Shown here: positions 50,849 to 61,624 of the stretch, piece after piece
Layout of the letters: each line of letters begins with the position of its first letter
How positions within the stretch are numbered: the stretch's first letter is position 1
NCBI RefSeq assembly: GCF_964204645.1
Contig: NC_134034.1
Coordinates: 7,063,414 to 7,127,413, forward strand
From: Tubulanus polymorphus
Taxonomy: Eukaryota; Nemertea; Palaeonemertea; Tubulaniformes; Tubulanidae
DNA: 64,000 nt
Direction: 5' to 3'
The notes under the pieces: generated by a model
The model's input: the letters and a program-made list of their open reading frames with translations, nothing else
The model's database searches: none
What the model was told of the DNA's origin: nothing
Made by a program: the position numbers and the translations under genes

Positions 50849-52153
50849 ACTGTCGGACCGTAAACATCGAAAATTTAGCCCCATTCAATGGGGCGACATG
50901 TTTTTCGAGTCGTCATCCCGAAATCAACCCGCAGGCCGATAGTCACTTCGATTATCAATTCAAGTATAAATTAACTAATTTATTGCTGCGGACTTCACAT
51001 TCAGCCGAGGTCTTCAAAATTTTAACAATAGCCCATTTTCCTCATCAAATCATATTACCGATACACTGGAAATTTACTACTTTAGATTTTAAAAGCACTT
51101 TCGAGCCGTAAACATCGACGAATCGACGTGTGTCACTACATCGTCATTCCGGGGATCAGCTGCGAGTTTCTCCTCATCATGAGAATCAAATCGAGTACAA
51201 ATTAATTTATTACTACCAGTGATTTGGCTGTGGGTTTCAAGGAGTTAGTTTAACAATACCTATTTTTCTTTACCGAATTAACCGTGTATTTACTAAAATA
51301 AATCTTTAGTGTACCGGGGAGTCGTAGGCCTAAACTAAACACGCCGAAGAGATATAGCGGAGAAAAGCTGTTATGTCGACGAGGTATCAAAATAAAAGAA
51401 TATATTACTTTATTCGGCCGCGGGCTTCAACCTCTATATCAATACCATCAATACTCTATATTTCCTACAGTACATACCGATCATTGTCAAATGCACACGG
51501 TTTTTACTAAATACAAGTATATAACACACTCCCATCCGTATGCTGGACTCACACTTGACATTCGGAGTAAGCGTTCGCTGTGGGGGAAAGGAGATCATTC
51601 GCTGTGTCGCTTGAAGTGTTTAACGAGTTTTACGCGACCTTAAGGCTAGGCCTACCGGTACTGACCTTTACTGTCCCAAACAAACACAGTATAAATGTTG
51701 CGGTTATTAACGGACTCATTGGATTGAACTTCAAAACAACATTTATGATATTTAGGAGGGTTGTTATTCAATAGGCCTACGACCAATCTGTCCGGATGTT
51801 AGGCCTACGCATATACATAGGCCTACATAGGCTAGTAGCCTCTACTAGGTTAAAGCTAAATTCACTGTAAAGGAGGAATCAGATTTATTAAAATGCATGT
51901 TAATTTGTGATGAACTGGTTGTGACTTGCAACGATCAATCACAATTATCTATTTTATTGCCAAAAATGAAGATTTTTTTGAAAATTTCGTCTGAGCAGAC
52001 AGCTTTATAAGCCAGACTTTTTTCATTTGAGTTTTTTTATCATAAATGAAACTGGTGTTTCATTAATTTCTAATGACTTAAGCCGGGTGAAGGTCGGCCT
52101 TGCTACGGCTTGTGACTCACTGCGACGCCATTCCCTGCGATTGCAGCGACGAT
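50849..52153. other. Host-like DNA between two viral ends
   Basis: Normal base composition. Five TAGGCCTA octamers lie between 51,300 and 51,830, and there is a TAGGCCTACATAGGCTAG cluster. Short ORFs at 50,788 (spanning palindrome and host) and 51,580 have no domain. It ends with GACGAT, the proposed target duplication for the next element. Confidence 0.6.
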
Positions 52154-52347
52154 AGTAATAGGGGTAATGGGCTTTCATACCAAAGGTCGAAAGGTCGAGA
52201 AATTTTCCAAATGTGAAAATAACAATAATTTCTACTTGAATTAGTCGCGTACACTCCTAATTCAAGTAGAAATTATTATTATTTTAACATTTGGAAAATT
52301 TCTCAACCTCTCAACCTTTGATATGAAAGCCCATTACCCCTATTACT
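52154..52347. repeat. Snap-back terminal palindrome, E3 left end
   Basis: 194 bp, AGTAATAGGGGTAATGGGCT to its inverse. The apical stem TACTTGAATTAG and CTAATTCAAGTA encloses the loop TCGCGTACACTC, close to the loop of the E2 palindrome. It is preceded by GACGAT and followed by TCTTAAAATAATCATA. Confidence 0.88.
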
Positions 52348-52396
52348 CTTAAAATAATCATACACATGAATAAAATATAAATGAATAACATATTTA

Positions 52397-52445
52397 AGTA
52401 ATTAGAAAGGTAGGCTTTTAAGCCAGAGTACGAGAGTACGAGCTG
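52397..52445. repeat. Subterminal E1-type repeat motif
   Basis: AGTAATTAGAAAGGTAGGCT followed by GCCAGAGTACGAGAGTACGAG matches the outermost sequence of the 15-kb element E1. Here it lies 50 bp inside the palindrome. The same motif lies at 58,274-58,322 and 63,173-63,221. Confidence 0.75.
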
Positions 52446-52609
52446 TTATAGAATAGATATATAGATATATTTTAAACATATTTCAATATTTGTATTTGTA
52501 TGAGTTAGATTTTTAAACATTAAAAGTGTTAGTAAAGTGTGATTGAAATAATTCATATTTAAATCATTGAACTTCTAAAATCAATTTAAAAAAAAAATTT
52601 AGTATTAAA

Positions 52610-55600
52610 ATGGAAGCAAATAAGAAGTACTACTGTTCAACATGTAGAATCAATATAGATAAATCCAAAAAATCAAGACACAATAAAACTAAAACACATT
52701 TAGAGAATAAATTGAAATTAGAATATGAAGATGATATATTAGAAACTAAATTAGATGAATTAAAGAATGAAAAAGAAACATACAAATGTGATACATGTAA
52801 TCAATCATTCAGTGATAAAAGATATTATAATGAACATTTAAAATCTAAAAGTCATATTAGAAATATGAATAATGATATTTTAGGTGAGGATTATTTTGAT
52901 AATGACAATGATAAGAAACATAAGACAATTAAAAGAATAAGAAATAAATTAAACAATAACAGACCATATATGGAAGATGTAAGAAATTATATTAATTCAT
53001 TAGATAATAAAAAAGATATAGAGATAACCGAAGCATTTAAAAGTGATATTGGTCCAGGAGCTATTGAGTTTAAATTTCATAAAGGAAAAACATTAGAAGA
53101 AAATAAAAAACATTTAGAAAAATTGAAAAATATTATAAAAATAATTACAGATGTTGAATACCCTAAAATTAGTATATCTTCTAAAGTTAAATTTATAAAA
53201 TCTGAAGATAAACCAATATATAATATAAATTCCCACTCACAACATATTATTTCAAAACAATATATAGATGATAAATTAGATAAGTGTTATAATGAAATAA
53301 AAAGTAAAATAGAAGAGAAATATTTTGAAGGTTCTGGTTTAATATTTGATGAAATAATATTTATGACTTTACATGTTTATAACACAAAATAAAATAAGTT
53401 AACTAAATCAAAACCAATTGATGAAAATAATTTATCATATTATAAATATGATAATATTAATGGATCAAGTTATATCAAATTACCATTTAAAACTAATGCT
53501 GTTATAAATGTACAAAATTCTGATGATAAATGTTTTCTATGGTCAATTATTAGTTGCTTACTGATAACATTTGTAGAGTATCAAATTATAAACCATTTGA
53601 AAATAATTATAAGATAGACAATTATCCTGTTAGAATTAAAAATATCCCAAAAATAGAAAGAGATAATAATATAAAGATAAATGTGTTTTATTTAGTCAAA
53701 TTGCCAAAAACAAAAGGTAATAATATTAAACATTATACATTAGAACCTCTATACTTAGCAAAAGATTATGATTCAAATGATGTTATAGATATATTATATT
53801 ATGAGAATCATTATATGTGGATTAAACGTATTGAATTATTTTTCAAATCAGAAAATGATTTTGATAATAAAATATATCTACGTAGAAAATGTATAACTAA
53901 ATTCAGAACCGAAATTGCATTATTAAATCATAAACAATAATGTGAAAATCATGATTATTGTAAAATAGTTTTACCAAATGAAAAGGATAAAGTATTAGAA
54001 TTTAAAAAAATATGATTACAAGAATAAAGTACCAATTGTTATACATGGAGATTTTGAATCATTAAGTAAAGAATTAACTGATCAAGATAGAAAAGAAATA
54101 TATTATAGAATAAATAAACTAAACTATGAAAATGATTTTTCAGAAGAAACACCAATAACAAATACTATTAAAAAGATTCATCAATCAGCTGCAGCTTTCG
54201 GGTTATATATAAAATCTGATTATCCGGAACTAATTAAAAGTTTATATTATAATTATAGAAATGAAAATGTTATCAATCATTTTTGTGACTTACTAATTGA
54301 GTATGAAATCAAATTTAGTAAAGTATTAGATACAAATAAGGAAATTATAATGACAGAAGAAGATAAAGAAGAATTTGAGTTTGCTGATAAATGTTATTAC
54401 TGTGAAAAGACATTAAATCTAAAAGATAAAAAAGTAAGAGACCATGATCATTTGAATGGAAAGTTTAGAGGCGCGGCGCACGAGAATTGTACCTTACAAG
54501 CTAAGAAAATTACTTTTGTTCCAGTAATATTTCATAATTTATCAGGGTATGATGCACATTTATTCATCAAGCAACTGTGCCATAAGATAGAAGAAATTAA
54601 TAATGAAATAGAAAGATTAAATTCATATAGATCAAAAGATGTTGCTAAAATACCAACTTATAAATTTAAAATCTTAGCTAAAACATCTGAGAATTATATA
54701 TCATTCCAATTTGGGTGTCAAAGATTTATAGATTCATATAGATTTTTAGGTGATTTATTAGATAACTTATCAAAATCATTAGTTGATGATGAATTAAAGA
54801 TATTAAAACAAAACTACCCAAATAATGATGATTTTCAATTAATGAGATACAAAGGCGCAATTCCATATTCATTTTATAAATCACATAATGATTTCAATAT
54901 AACTGAATTATTAAAAGAACAATTCTATGATGAATTAAAAAATGAATATGTTAAAGATGAAGTATATAATAGAACATTGAATATTTGGAATCATTTTGAA
55001 ATAACAAATCATGGACAATTAGAAGATTTATATTTAAAATCTGATGTATCATTATTAACTGATATATTCAAAAGGTTTAGAGATGTAAACCTAAAATATT
55101 TTAGTATTGATCCTTGCCATTGTTATTCTAGTCCAGGGTTTAACTTGGGATTGTGGTTTAGAATTTACAGATATAAAAATGGATTTGTTAACAAATATAG
55201 ATCAATTATTATTATTTGAAAAATCTATAAGAGGAGGAGTTTCAGGTGTATTAGGTGATAGATATTTCAATGTAAATGATAATCCTTGATATAAGTTATT
55301 ATATACAGATGCAAATAATCTTTATGGTTGGGCAATGATGGAACCACAACCTTATGGAGTATTTGAAATAAGTGAAGTTTCACAACATGAAAATAATGAT
55401 AAATTTGATTGGAAGAAAAGAATTCTAGATATTGCAGATGATTCAGTTACTGGTTACTTTTTTGTTGTAGACTTGGAATATCCTGATGATAAAAAATTTA
55501 AATCTAGAAATCTAGCATACTGTCCAGAACATAAAACTGTAACGCATGAAGAATTATCAAACTATCAAAAAAGAATTAAACCTGAAAATCATATTCATAC

Positions 55601-55645
55601 AGAAAAGTTAATGCTAACTCAAGAAGATAAATGTAAATATAGCTG
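52610..55645 (+). pseudogene. Protein-primed DNA polymerase B (E3), truncated
   Basis: The longest polymerase copy. Fingers (C-x2-C...H) lie at residues about 8-30 and 64-86; the first 260 codons are open. Frame breaks occur near 53,392, 53,560, 53,940 and 54,010. Exonuclease motifs: HGDFESLSK at about 54,030, FHNLSGYDAHLFI at about 54,530 and YLKSDVSLLTDIF at about 55,030. A frame break follows at about 55,150. Motif A region YTDANNLYGWAM lies at about 55,310, then KLMLTQEDK at about 55,610. The gene then stops and LINE sequence begins, so motif B and the catalytic YxDTDS motif are lost. Family assignment to Polinton protein-primed polymerases is firm. Confidence 0.9.
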
Positions 55646-55649
55646 CAAA

Positions 55650-55990
55650 TCAGCGATAACGGGTTTTCTGCTGTCTTAGAATTCTGTTCAACGGTGGATT
55701 TCGACAAAGCATTTGATAAGACACAACATCAGCCATTACTAAACAGGCTATTAGGAAACAGTATCAATGATAGGTCACCCAAATAGCTCAGCAGTTATTT
55801 CTGAACGAAAACTTGTAGGCAAAATCAACGGAACGCCTCATCTTGTAATAATTCGGTCTAACTAGAGGAGTCACGCAAGGTAGTATCCTAAGTCGTCTTC
55901 TGTTTAATGTCCTGACAAATGACATACACAGTAATCCAAAATATATCAGACCGAGTAAATTTCCAAAACGACCTTAACACACTGTTCGAC
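55650..55990 (+). pseudogene. LINE reverse-transcriptase relic
   Basis: Broken frames read VDFDKAFDKTQHQPLLNRL and, downstream, GVTQGSILSRLLFNV followed by NDLNTLF. These are typical of non-LTR reverse transcriptases (fingers, then the GxxQGSxLSPLLF-type motif). Multiple stops. It joins the truncated polymerase directly, marking a rearrangement or insertion point. Confidence 0.7.
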
Positions 55991-56520
55991 CAAAAAACTT
56001 AATGTTCCGACAAGAAAATCTTGTTCGAATGAAAACAATTCTGTTTGATCGAACAATACGCTTTTTGTTTGAACCAAAATTTTCTTCATTATGACAAAAA
56101 ATGTGTTCGAATAAAATGCTATGTTATTGTTGAAATGAAAAACTTTTGTCTGGGCATAAAATTTGGTTGAACGAAAACAATTTTTTCGAACGAATGTTTG
56201 AATGAAAACAATTCTGTTCGATTGAACGAAATACTTAATACTTTTGGTTCAGAGAAACTTTTTACAATATACTTGTTCGAACCAAAAACTTAATGTTCTG
56301 ACAAGAAAATTCTGTTCAAATTGAAACGATTCTGTTCGATCGAACGATTGTTCGAACTAAAAACCTTTCGTTTCGACAAAAAAGTTTGTTCAACTTTGTT
56401 CTAACGATTTTTTCAAATTGTTTCAATCGAACAGAATATTATTGGTTCGAACGAAATAAATCTTGTTCTGACGAAAGAATTTTCAAGCGAAAGGTCTTTT
56501 GAACGAAAAACTAGGGGTCC
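55991..56520. repeat. Degenerate GTTCGAACGAAA-type repeat
   Basis: Irregular tandem words such as TTCGATCGAACG, TTCGAACGAAA and CTGTTCGATTGAACG fill the interval. No coding potential. Satellite-like low-complexity DNA. Confidence 0.65.
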
Positions 56521-56559
56521 AGGGACACCATGCCCACTTGGGAAGTGGTTCCAAATGCT

Positions 56560-57180
56560 CAACAATCTAACCATTTCAATATTCAACGCCCCCTGGTGAC
56601 CATATACAAAAACCAATGACCTTGAAAATCACCACAATCATAGAACATGTCAGCAGCTTCGATTTTGTAATTGATTGTGATATCAAAATATGCCTCGTTA
56701 CCAATTTAATATGAAAATACTAAGTTAATCTACTATTTAACGCCCCCTGGTGACAATATTCAAAACCCAATGACCTCGAAACTTACCACATTCATAGAAC
56801 ATGTCATGAACTACAACTTTGCAATAGATCATGGTAACAAAATATGCCCAGGTACCAATATAATAAGGAAATATTTAGTTATTCTACTATACAACGCCCC
56901 CCTGGTGTCCATAGAGAATAACCAATGTCCTTAAAACTCGCAACAATCATAGATGATGTCATGAGCTACAACTTTCCAATTGATTGTGGTTACAAAATAT
57001 GCATAGGTACGAATATACATGTAATATAGAAATGCTAAGATATTGCATTCAACGCCCCGTGGTGGCCATATTCAAAATCCAATGACCTTGAAACTCACCA
57101 CAATCATAGAACACGTAATGAGCTACAACTTTCTAAATGATTGTGGTAACAAAATACGCTTAGGTACCAATATAATGTGG
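56560..57180. repeat. Tandem repeat of about 153 bp, four copies
   Basis: Each unit begins near CAACGCCCCCTGGTG (about 56,585, 56,739, 56,892 and 57,050) and continues with CCAATGACCTTGAAA and ACCACAATCATAGAACATGT. Copies differ by many point changes. This is a dispersed animal repeat type; no gene. Confidence 0.8.
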
Positions 57181-58034
57181 AAAAACTTTTTCCCACTTAC
57201 GAATGAGTACTGGTGATACCAAGATGGCCGCCAATTGCGTCATAATTGGCTGATGAAAAATACCTGTCTCAGGTATAAAACATCCCTTTCCAAAGAACAC
57301 TCATCGCAAAATGCAATGAGAAATGGTAAACCAGTAGGAAGCTACAGGACTCAGAATTCGGGCCAAAATTAACATTTTTGGGCACTAAAAAATCATAGGA
57401 CGGCCATCTTGAGACCGATCGTCCCAATTTTTGTTATGCTGATGGGGGGATTCACATATATCCGAAAGATCAAGGTAATTGATCGAAGCGTCTTCAAAAT
57501 TTCCCTCAATAAGTTCAAAAATGTGTAAAAAGTGCTGATTTTGGCGAACAACAATGGCTGCCAGTCGGCCATCTTGAATCTGATAGGGCCAGTTTTTGGG
57601 CTAAAGATGTGTCTAGGGTAGATACATGCGTAACCCAAATATCAAGACATTACCTTGAAGCGCCTTTAAAACTTCCCAAAATAACTGGATTCCGTCTACA
57701 GACGGACGGACGAACGGACAGACGGGCGGACGACGGACGAAAAGTGAACGCAATAGCTCGCTGGGACTAAAGTCCCAAGTGGGCTGAAAAGATATTTCTT
57801 GGGCTCGATCCTCGCGTTGCATCGCAAGTTTCGGTGCAAGTCGGTTGCGATACAATTGTTAGCGACTGTGTGCGACTAGTTTCTGCCAGTCGCAAGGGGA
57901 CCTAGGTCGGATGTGACAGTCGTGTTGCGTCGCAGAAAGTTGAAAACGTGCGACTCCTTGTGACTTGCGTTGCTGATAGTCGCAAACCGTCGCAAAGGGA
58001 GCGTAGGTCGATGAGTCGTTGCGACACAATCGTC
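57181..58034. other. Host repeats: CAAGATGGCCGCC family and GCGACT words
   Basis: Contains CAAGATGGCCGCC at about 57,221, GGCCATCTTGA words at 57,400 and 57,570, and a GACGGACGGACGAACGGACA tract (57,690-57,750) next to CAATAGCTCGCTGGGACT. From 57,800 many GTCGCAA/TGCGAC words follow. This is a typical repetitive host tail. It ends ATCGTC at 58,029-58,034, the reverse complement of GACGAT. Confidence 0.6.
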
Positions 58035-58228
58035 AGTAATAGGGGTAATGGGCTTTCATACCAAAGGTCGAAAGGTCGAGAAATTTTCCAAATGTAAAAA
58101 TAACAATAATTTCTACTTGAATTAGTCGCGTACACTCCTAATTCAAGTAGAAATTATTATCATTTTAACATTTGGAAAATTTCTCAACCTCTCAACCTTT
58201 GATATGAAAGCCCATTACCCCTATTACT
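58035..58228. repeat. Snap-back terminal palindrome, E4 end
   Basis: 194 bp, nearly identical to 52,154-52,347, with the same TCGCGTACACTC loop. Host sequence lies on the left and viral (HNH) on the right. Confidence 0.88.
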
Positions 58229-58510
58229 CTTAAAATAATCATATACATGAATAAAATATAAATGAATGACATATATAAGTAATTAGAAAAGTAGGCTTTC
58301 AAGCCAGAGTACGAGAGTACGAGCTCTTATAGAATAGATATATAGATATATTTTAAACATATTTCAATATTTATATTTGTATGAGTTAGATTGTTAAACA
58401 TAAAAAGTGTTAGTAAAGTGTGATTGAAATAATTCATATAGATATACACATGAATAACATATAAATGAATAACTTCTAAAATCAATTGAGTAAAAAAATA
58501 TGTATAATAA

Positions 58511-58848
58511 ATGGAATCAGAACAACCACAAACTATCAATATTACAAATAACACTGGTGCCATAAATATATACTACAAGAAGTGTTCTAAATGTGAATTA
58601 GATAAATTAGCTATAACAGAATTTAGTAAGCGTAAGATTAGCAAAGATGGTTTTCAATATTGCTGTAAAACTTGTTTTAAACTATATACCAAACAATACC
58701 GAAAAGATAATAGAGAAGCTTACAATGATTATATGACAGAATATATGAGAGAAAGATATAAAACAGATCTTAATTTTTAGATTGAAAAAATGCTTAAGAT
58801 CTAGATTAACACAATTATTCAACAAAGAAACACATTCAGAAACAGTAA
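58511..58848 (+). pseudogene. HNH endonuclease, 5' half with zinc ribbon
   Basis: The ATG at 58,511 opens a frame with C-x2-C (CSKCELDK, about residues 26-33) and a second C-x2-C (about 50-54). It then enters the region shared with the 49,885 gene (DYMTEYMRERYKTDLNF). An extra T near 58,775 breaks the frame. At about 58,843 the gene is cut by the start of the second duplication unit, so the HNH active site is absent. It shows that the full gene has an N-terminal zinc ribbon. Confidence 0.82.
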
Positions 58849-58850
58849 AA

Positions 58851-59685
58851 TTAGGGGTATAACCTTTATAAAAGGTTTTTCTATATTTAGATATTCTAAC
58901 GTGTTGTCCAATTTTGAATCTAGGTTCACCGAAATCATGTGTAACAAATGCACCATATAAACTATTCCAAACTTTTTCTGAATTATCTTCTTTTCTAGCT
59001 TGTATAGGTTTCATATTTATAGAACTATGTTTAGAATTATTATAACGTTTCACTAAATCATCTAACACATCGATATATTTATATGTTTCATTAGCAGTAA
59101 AATATTTCCACATTCTAGTTTTCAATGTTTTATTAAATCTTTCTATAATAGATGCTTTTTTATCTGAGTGTGTTGAAAAATAATCTACATCGTTATCAGA
59201 CAATAGTTTTTTGAAATGTTTGTTATAGAATTCCTTACCTTCATCAAATTGTATCTTATCTGGAATAGCTTCTTTAAATATATTCTTAAAGGCATTTGTT
59301 ACTTCTATTCCAGTTTTATTTTTGATTGGAATTGACCATGCGTATCTACTGAATATGTCTATAACATTCAGTATCCAGAAATATCCTTTGTTGTATTCTT
59401 CTAAGTTCTTCATGTCAATTAAATCTGCTTGCCATTGTTGATCGATATATGAAACCATAACTTTTCTTGTTAAATAAGTTTTATCCATTTTCTTGTGGAT
59501 TTGATATGTTGGTTGATTTTGTAACCATAATCTTAGTTCACTATATTTTATATCACCATGTGGGTGCCGTACGGCACCATTTTCATTATCAGATTTAATT
59601 TTATTCTATAATTCTGAAACGTTAGAATATGATACTTCACTTTCTGGGTTATAATATAACTCTCTTAAATATTGTTCTTTTAACA
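58851..59685 (-). pseudogene. Chromodomain integrase (duplication copy 2), C-terminus lost
   Basis: ATG at 59,683-59,685, the same in-frame TAG at 59,605-59,607 and the 27-bp insert at 59,551-59,577. Downstream of the insert the core is open from 59,488 and keeps DLIDMK, FDEGKEF and ASIIERFNKTLK, so all three acidic positions are in one frame here, unlike copy 1. The C-terminal chromodomain is missing because the duplication boundary cuts the gene at 58,851; the frame then runs on into inverted HNH sequence. Confidence 0.82.
59551..59577 (-). repeat. 27-bp GC-rich palindromic insert, copy 4
   Basis: Duplicate of the copy at 48,775-48,801, identical. Confidence 0.88.
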
Positions 59686-59692
59686 TCTTATT

Positions 59693-60355
59693 TTAATCCA
59701 TTAATAATAATTTAGATTTAGTTTCAATGACTTTATGATTTGACTTATTTTCTGGTATGATAGGTTTATTTTGTTCTGATTCATTTTCTGTTTCGACGTT
59801 TGGTTGTAGTACAGCGTCATCTGTTTCGTTCTTACCTGATTTATATTCCATAGGCTTGATGTTCGAAAATGTTATGACACCAGTAGAAATTAATGTCATA
59901 ACCGATCCTAATTGAAATGAAGCATATCCAACCCATTTTTGTAATTCAGTCATAACTAAGTAGTCATTTTTCAAATCACTATATAATTTATTTTCATCAT
60001 TAATTGGTATTAACTGGTTACATAACTTAGAATAACATTTGACAATACCATCTGAAATAGAATCATTTATTCTAGCTAATCTAGCTTCTTCATAAATCTT
60101 AAAATATTTTATTACTTTATCTGGTTTCATAGAGTCTAGTTCTTGAAAAGTAATGATTCTATTTAAAAACTCCTTAGTTTTTCCACCGGCAATCAATAGT
60201 TCTAGATGATGCTTACAATATAAATAGTATTCATAATCTATATTACAATTAACTTGACCACAATTAGTTACAACTGTATCTTTATTATCACTTATACCCA
60301 AATCATCTAATGTCTTTTCAATATCAATACTATTCTTATTAGATTTCTTTGACAT
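59693..60355 (-). CDS. Conserved unknown gene (copy 2)
   Basis: A 220-residue frame differing from 48,916-49,578 at one residue (isoleucine for methionine in the MKPDKV-KYFK block). Same neighbours. Unknown function. Confidence 0.75.
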   Translation of the reverse strand: MSKKSNKNSIDIEKTLDDLGISDNKDTVVTNCGQVNCNIDYEYYLYCKHHLELLIAGGKTKEFLNRIITFQELDSMKPDKVIKYFKIYEEARLARINDSISDGIVKCYSKLCNQLIPINDENKLYSDLKNDYLVMTELQKWVGYASFQLGSVMTLISTGVITFSNIKPMEYKSGKNETDDAVLQPNVETENESEQNKPIIPENKSNHKVIETKSKLLLMD

Positions 60356-60660
60356 TTATATTAGAGAAAAAAAGCAAAAAAAATATTATAAGTATTCTTC
60401 AAATGATACTAGCTAGTTAAAGCTAAAGAATTCTAGTATTGACTACTGATACTAGCTATTTGAATTTAAAGACTTTTTTTATTTGAATCTATTCAAAATA
60501 TAAAGTATTCTCTTTTTGAAAAGAAAATATTAAAAATATAATAGAATTCACTAGCTAGTTGGAGTTATTGTTTTTTTATTATATTTTATTTAAATTCTAT
60601 TTGATATCTCACTACTATTGTCTATCTTTTAGGAGCAGTAATTATAACTGTCCAGATAAG

Positions 60661-61119
60661 TCATTTCGGATCCTTGATATCAAATTCCTCAACGTATTGT
60701 TCATTATTTGGATCATTGTTCCATTGAACATTAAATTTCTTTGCCTTTGTTAACTGTTCTGAATATAACTGTAAATCTAGTTTATTAGATTTAATTATGT
60801 TATCCTTCTTTTCTAAAGGTCTTAAATTTTTCCAATTCCAAATAAGTTTTTTATTGTATTCATCATTCATGTTAAATTTAGATATTGGTAACACGTGATC
60901 AATATGGTAATAATCCCCATAATTATCTATATTCATTTTATCATCGAATTGAAATATAATCCATGATTTGAGAAATTCATCTGAACAACCCAACAAATTA
61001 GATCTGAATGTTTCTGAATGTGTTTCTTTGTTGAATAATTGTGTTAATCTAGATCTTAAGCATTGTTTCAATCTAAAATTAAGATCTGTTTTATATCTTT
61101 CTCTCATATATTCTGTCAT
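60661..61119 (-). CDS. HNH homing-type endonuclease (copy 2)
   Basis: A 152-residue frame identical to that at 49,885-50,343, with the HNH motif YHIDHVLPISKF. Likewise missing the zinc-ribbon N-terminus. Confidence 0.85.
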   Translation of the reverse strand: MTEYMRERYKTDLNFRLKQCLRSRLTQLFNKETHSETFRSNLLGCSDEFLKSWIIFQFDDKMNIDNYGDYYHIDHVLPISKFNMNDEYNKKLIWNWKNLRPLEKKDNIIKSNKLDLQLYSEQLTKAKKFNVQWNNDPNNEQYVEEFDIKDPK

Positions 61120-61213
61120 ATAATATGAATATTGAAATAATGTTCTAAATATATACTTTTATATTGAATAATCTGTCAATTTAAATGTTATTCATGAATA
61201 TGATTACTTTAAG

Positions 61214-61624
61214 AGTAATAGGGGTAATGGGCTTTCAGGTTAAAGGTTCAATGGTCGAGTTCATTAAAAACAAATATTAAAAGTAATTGAAAACTATAAT
61301 ATATTTTCATAACCGTGTGTATTTCAGTGGAATAATAGAATAATTATTATTATTAAAATATATTTGATTATATGAATTTGTGTATTGTAAATAAATCAAT
61401 TGGTCGTGGAGCGGAGCGGTAGCGAAGTGGAGCGACCAATTGATTTAATACAATATGCTTTTTAAATTTTAAATTATTGATATCTTAGAATAAATATTTA
61501 GTTATAATATAAAATACACGCGGTTATGAAAATATATTATAGTTTTAAATTACTTTTAATGTTTTGTTTTTTAATGAGCTCGACCGTTCGACCTTTGGCT
61601 TGAAAGCCCATTACCCCTATTACT
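61214..61624. repeat. Large terminal palindrome (copy 2)
   Basis: Duplicate of 50,438-50,848 with a few base changes, including the GC-rich loop. Confidence 0.85.

Larger units (their letters stand above)
48075..58850. repeat. 10.8-kb duplication, first unit
   Basis: Sequence from 48,075 (TTAGGGGTATAACC) repeats from 58,851 at a constant offset of 10,776 bp up to the window end at 64,000. Only scattered single-base differences are seen. The second unit begins abruptly inside the HNH gene fragment (AACAGTAAAATTAGGGG). Confidence 0.9.

Noticed and set aside
50788-51111. 107-codon ORF, duplicated at 61,564
   Set aside because: It begins inside the terminal palindrome and continues into host sequence, so it is a junction artefact duplicated with the block.
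51580-51774. 64-codon ORF, duplicated at 62,356
   Set aside because: No recognisable domain; identity between copies is only that of the surrounding duplication.
57393-58135. Short minus-strand ORFs
   Set aside because: They lie in dispersed CAAGATGGCCGCC-type repeats and GCGAC-rich DNA; no domain or codon bias.
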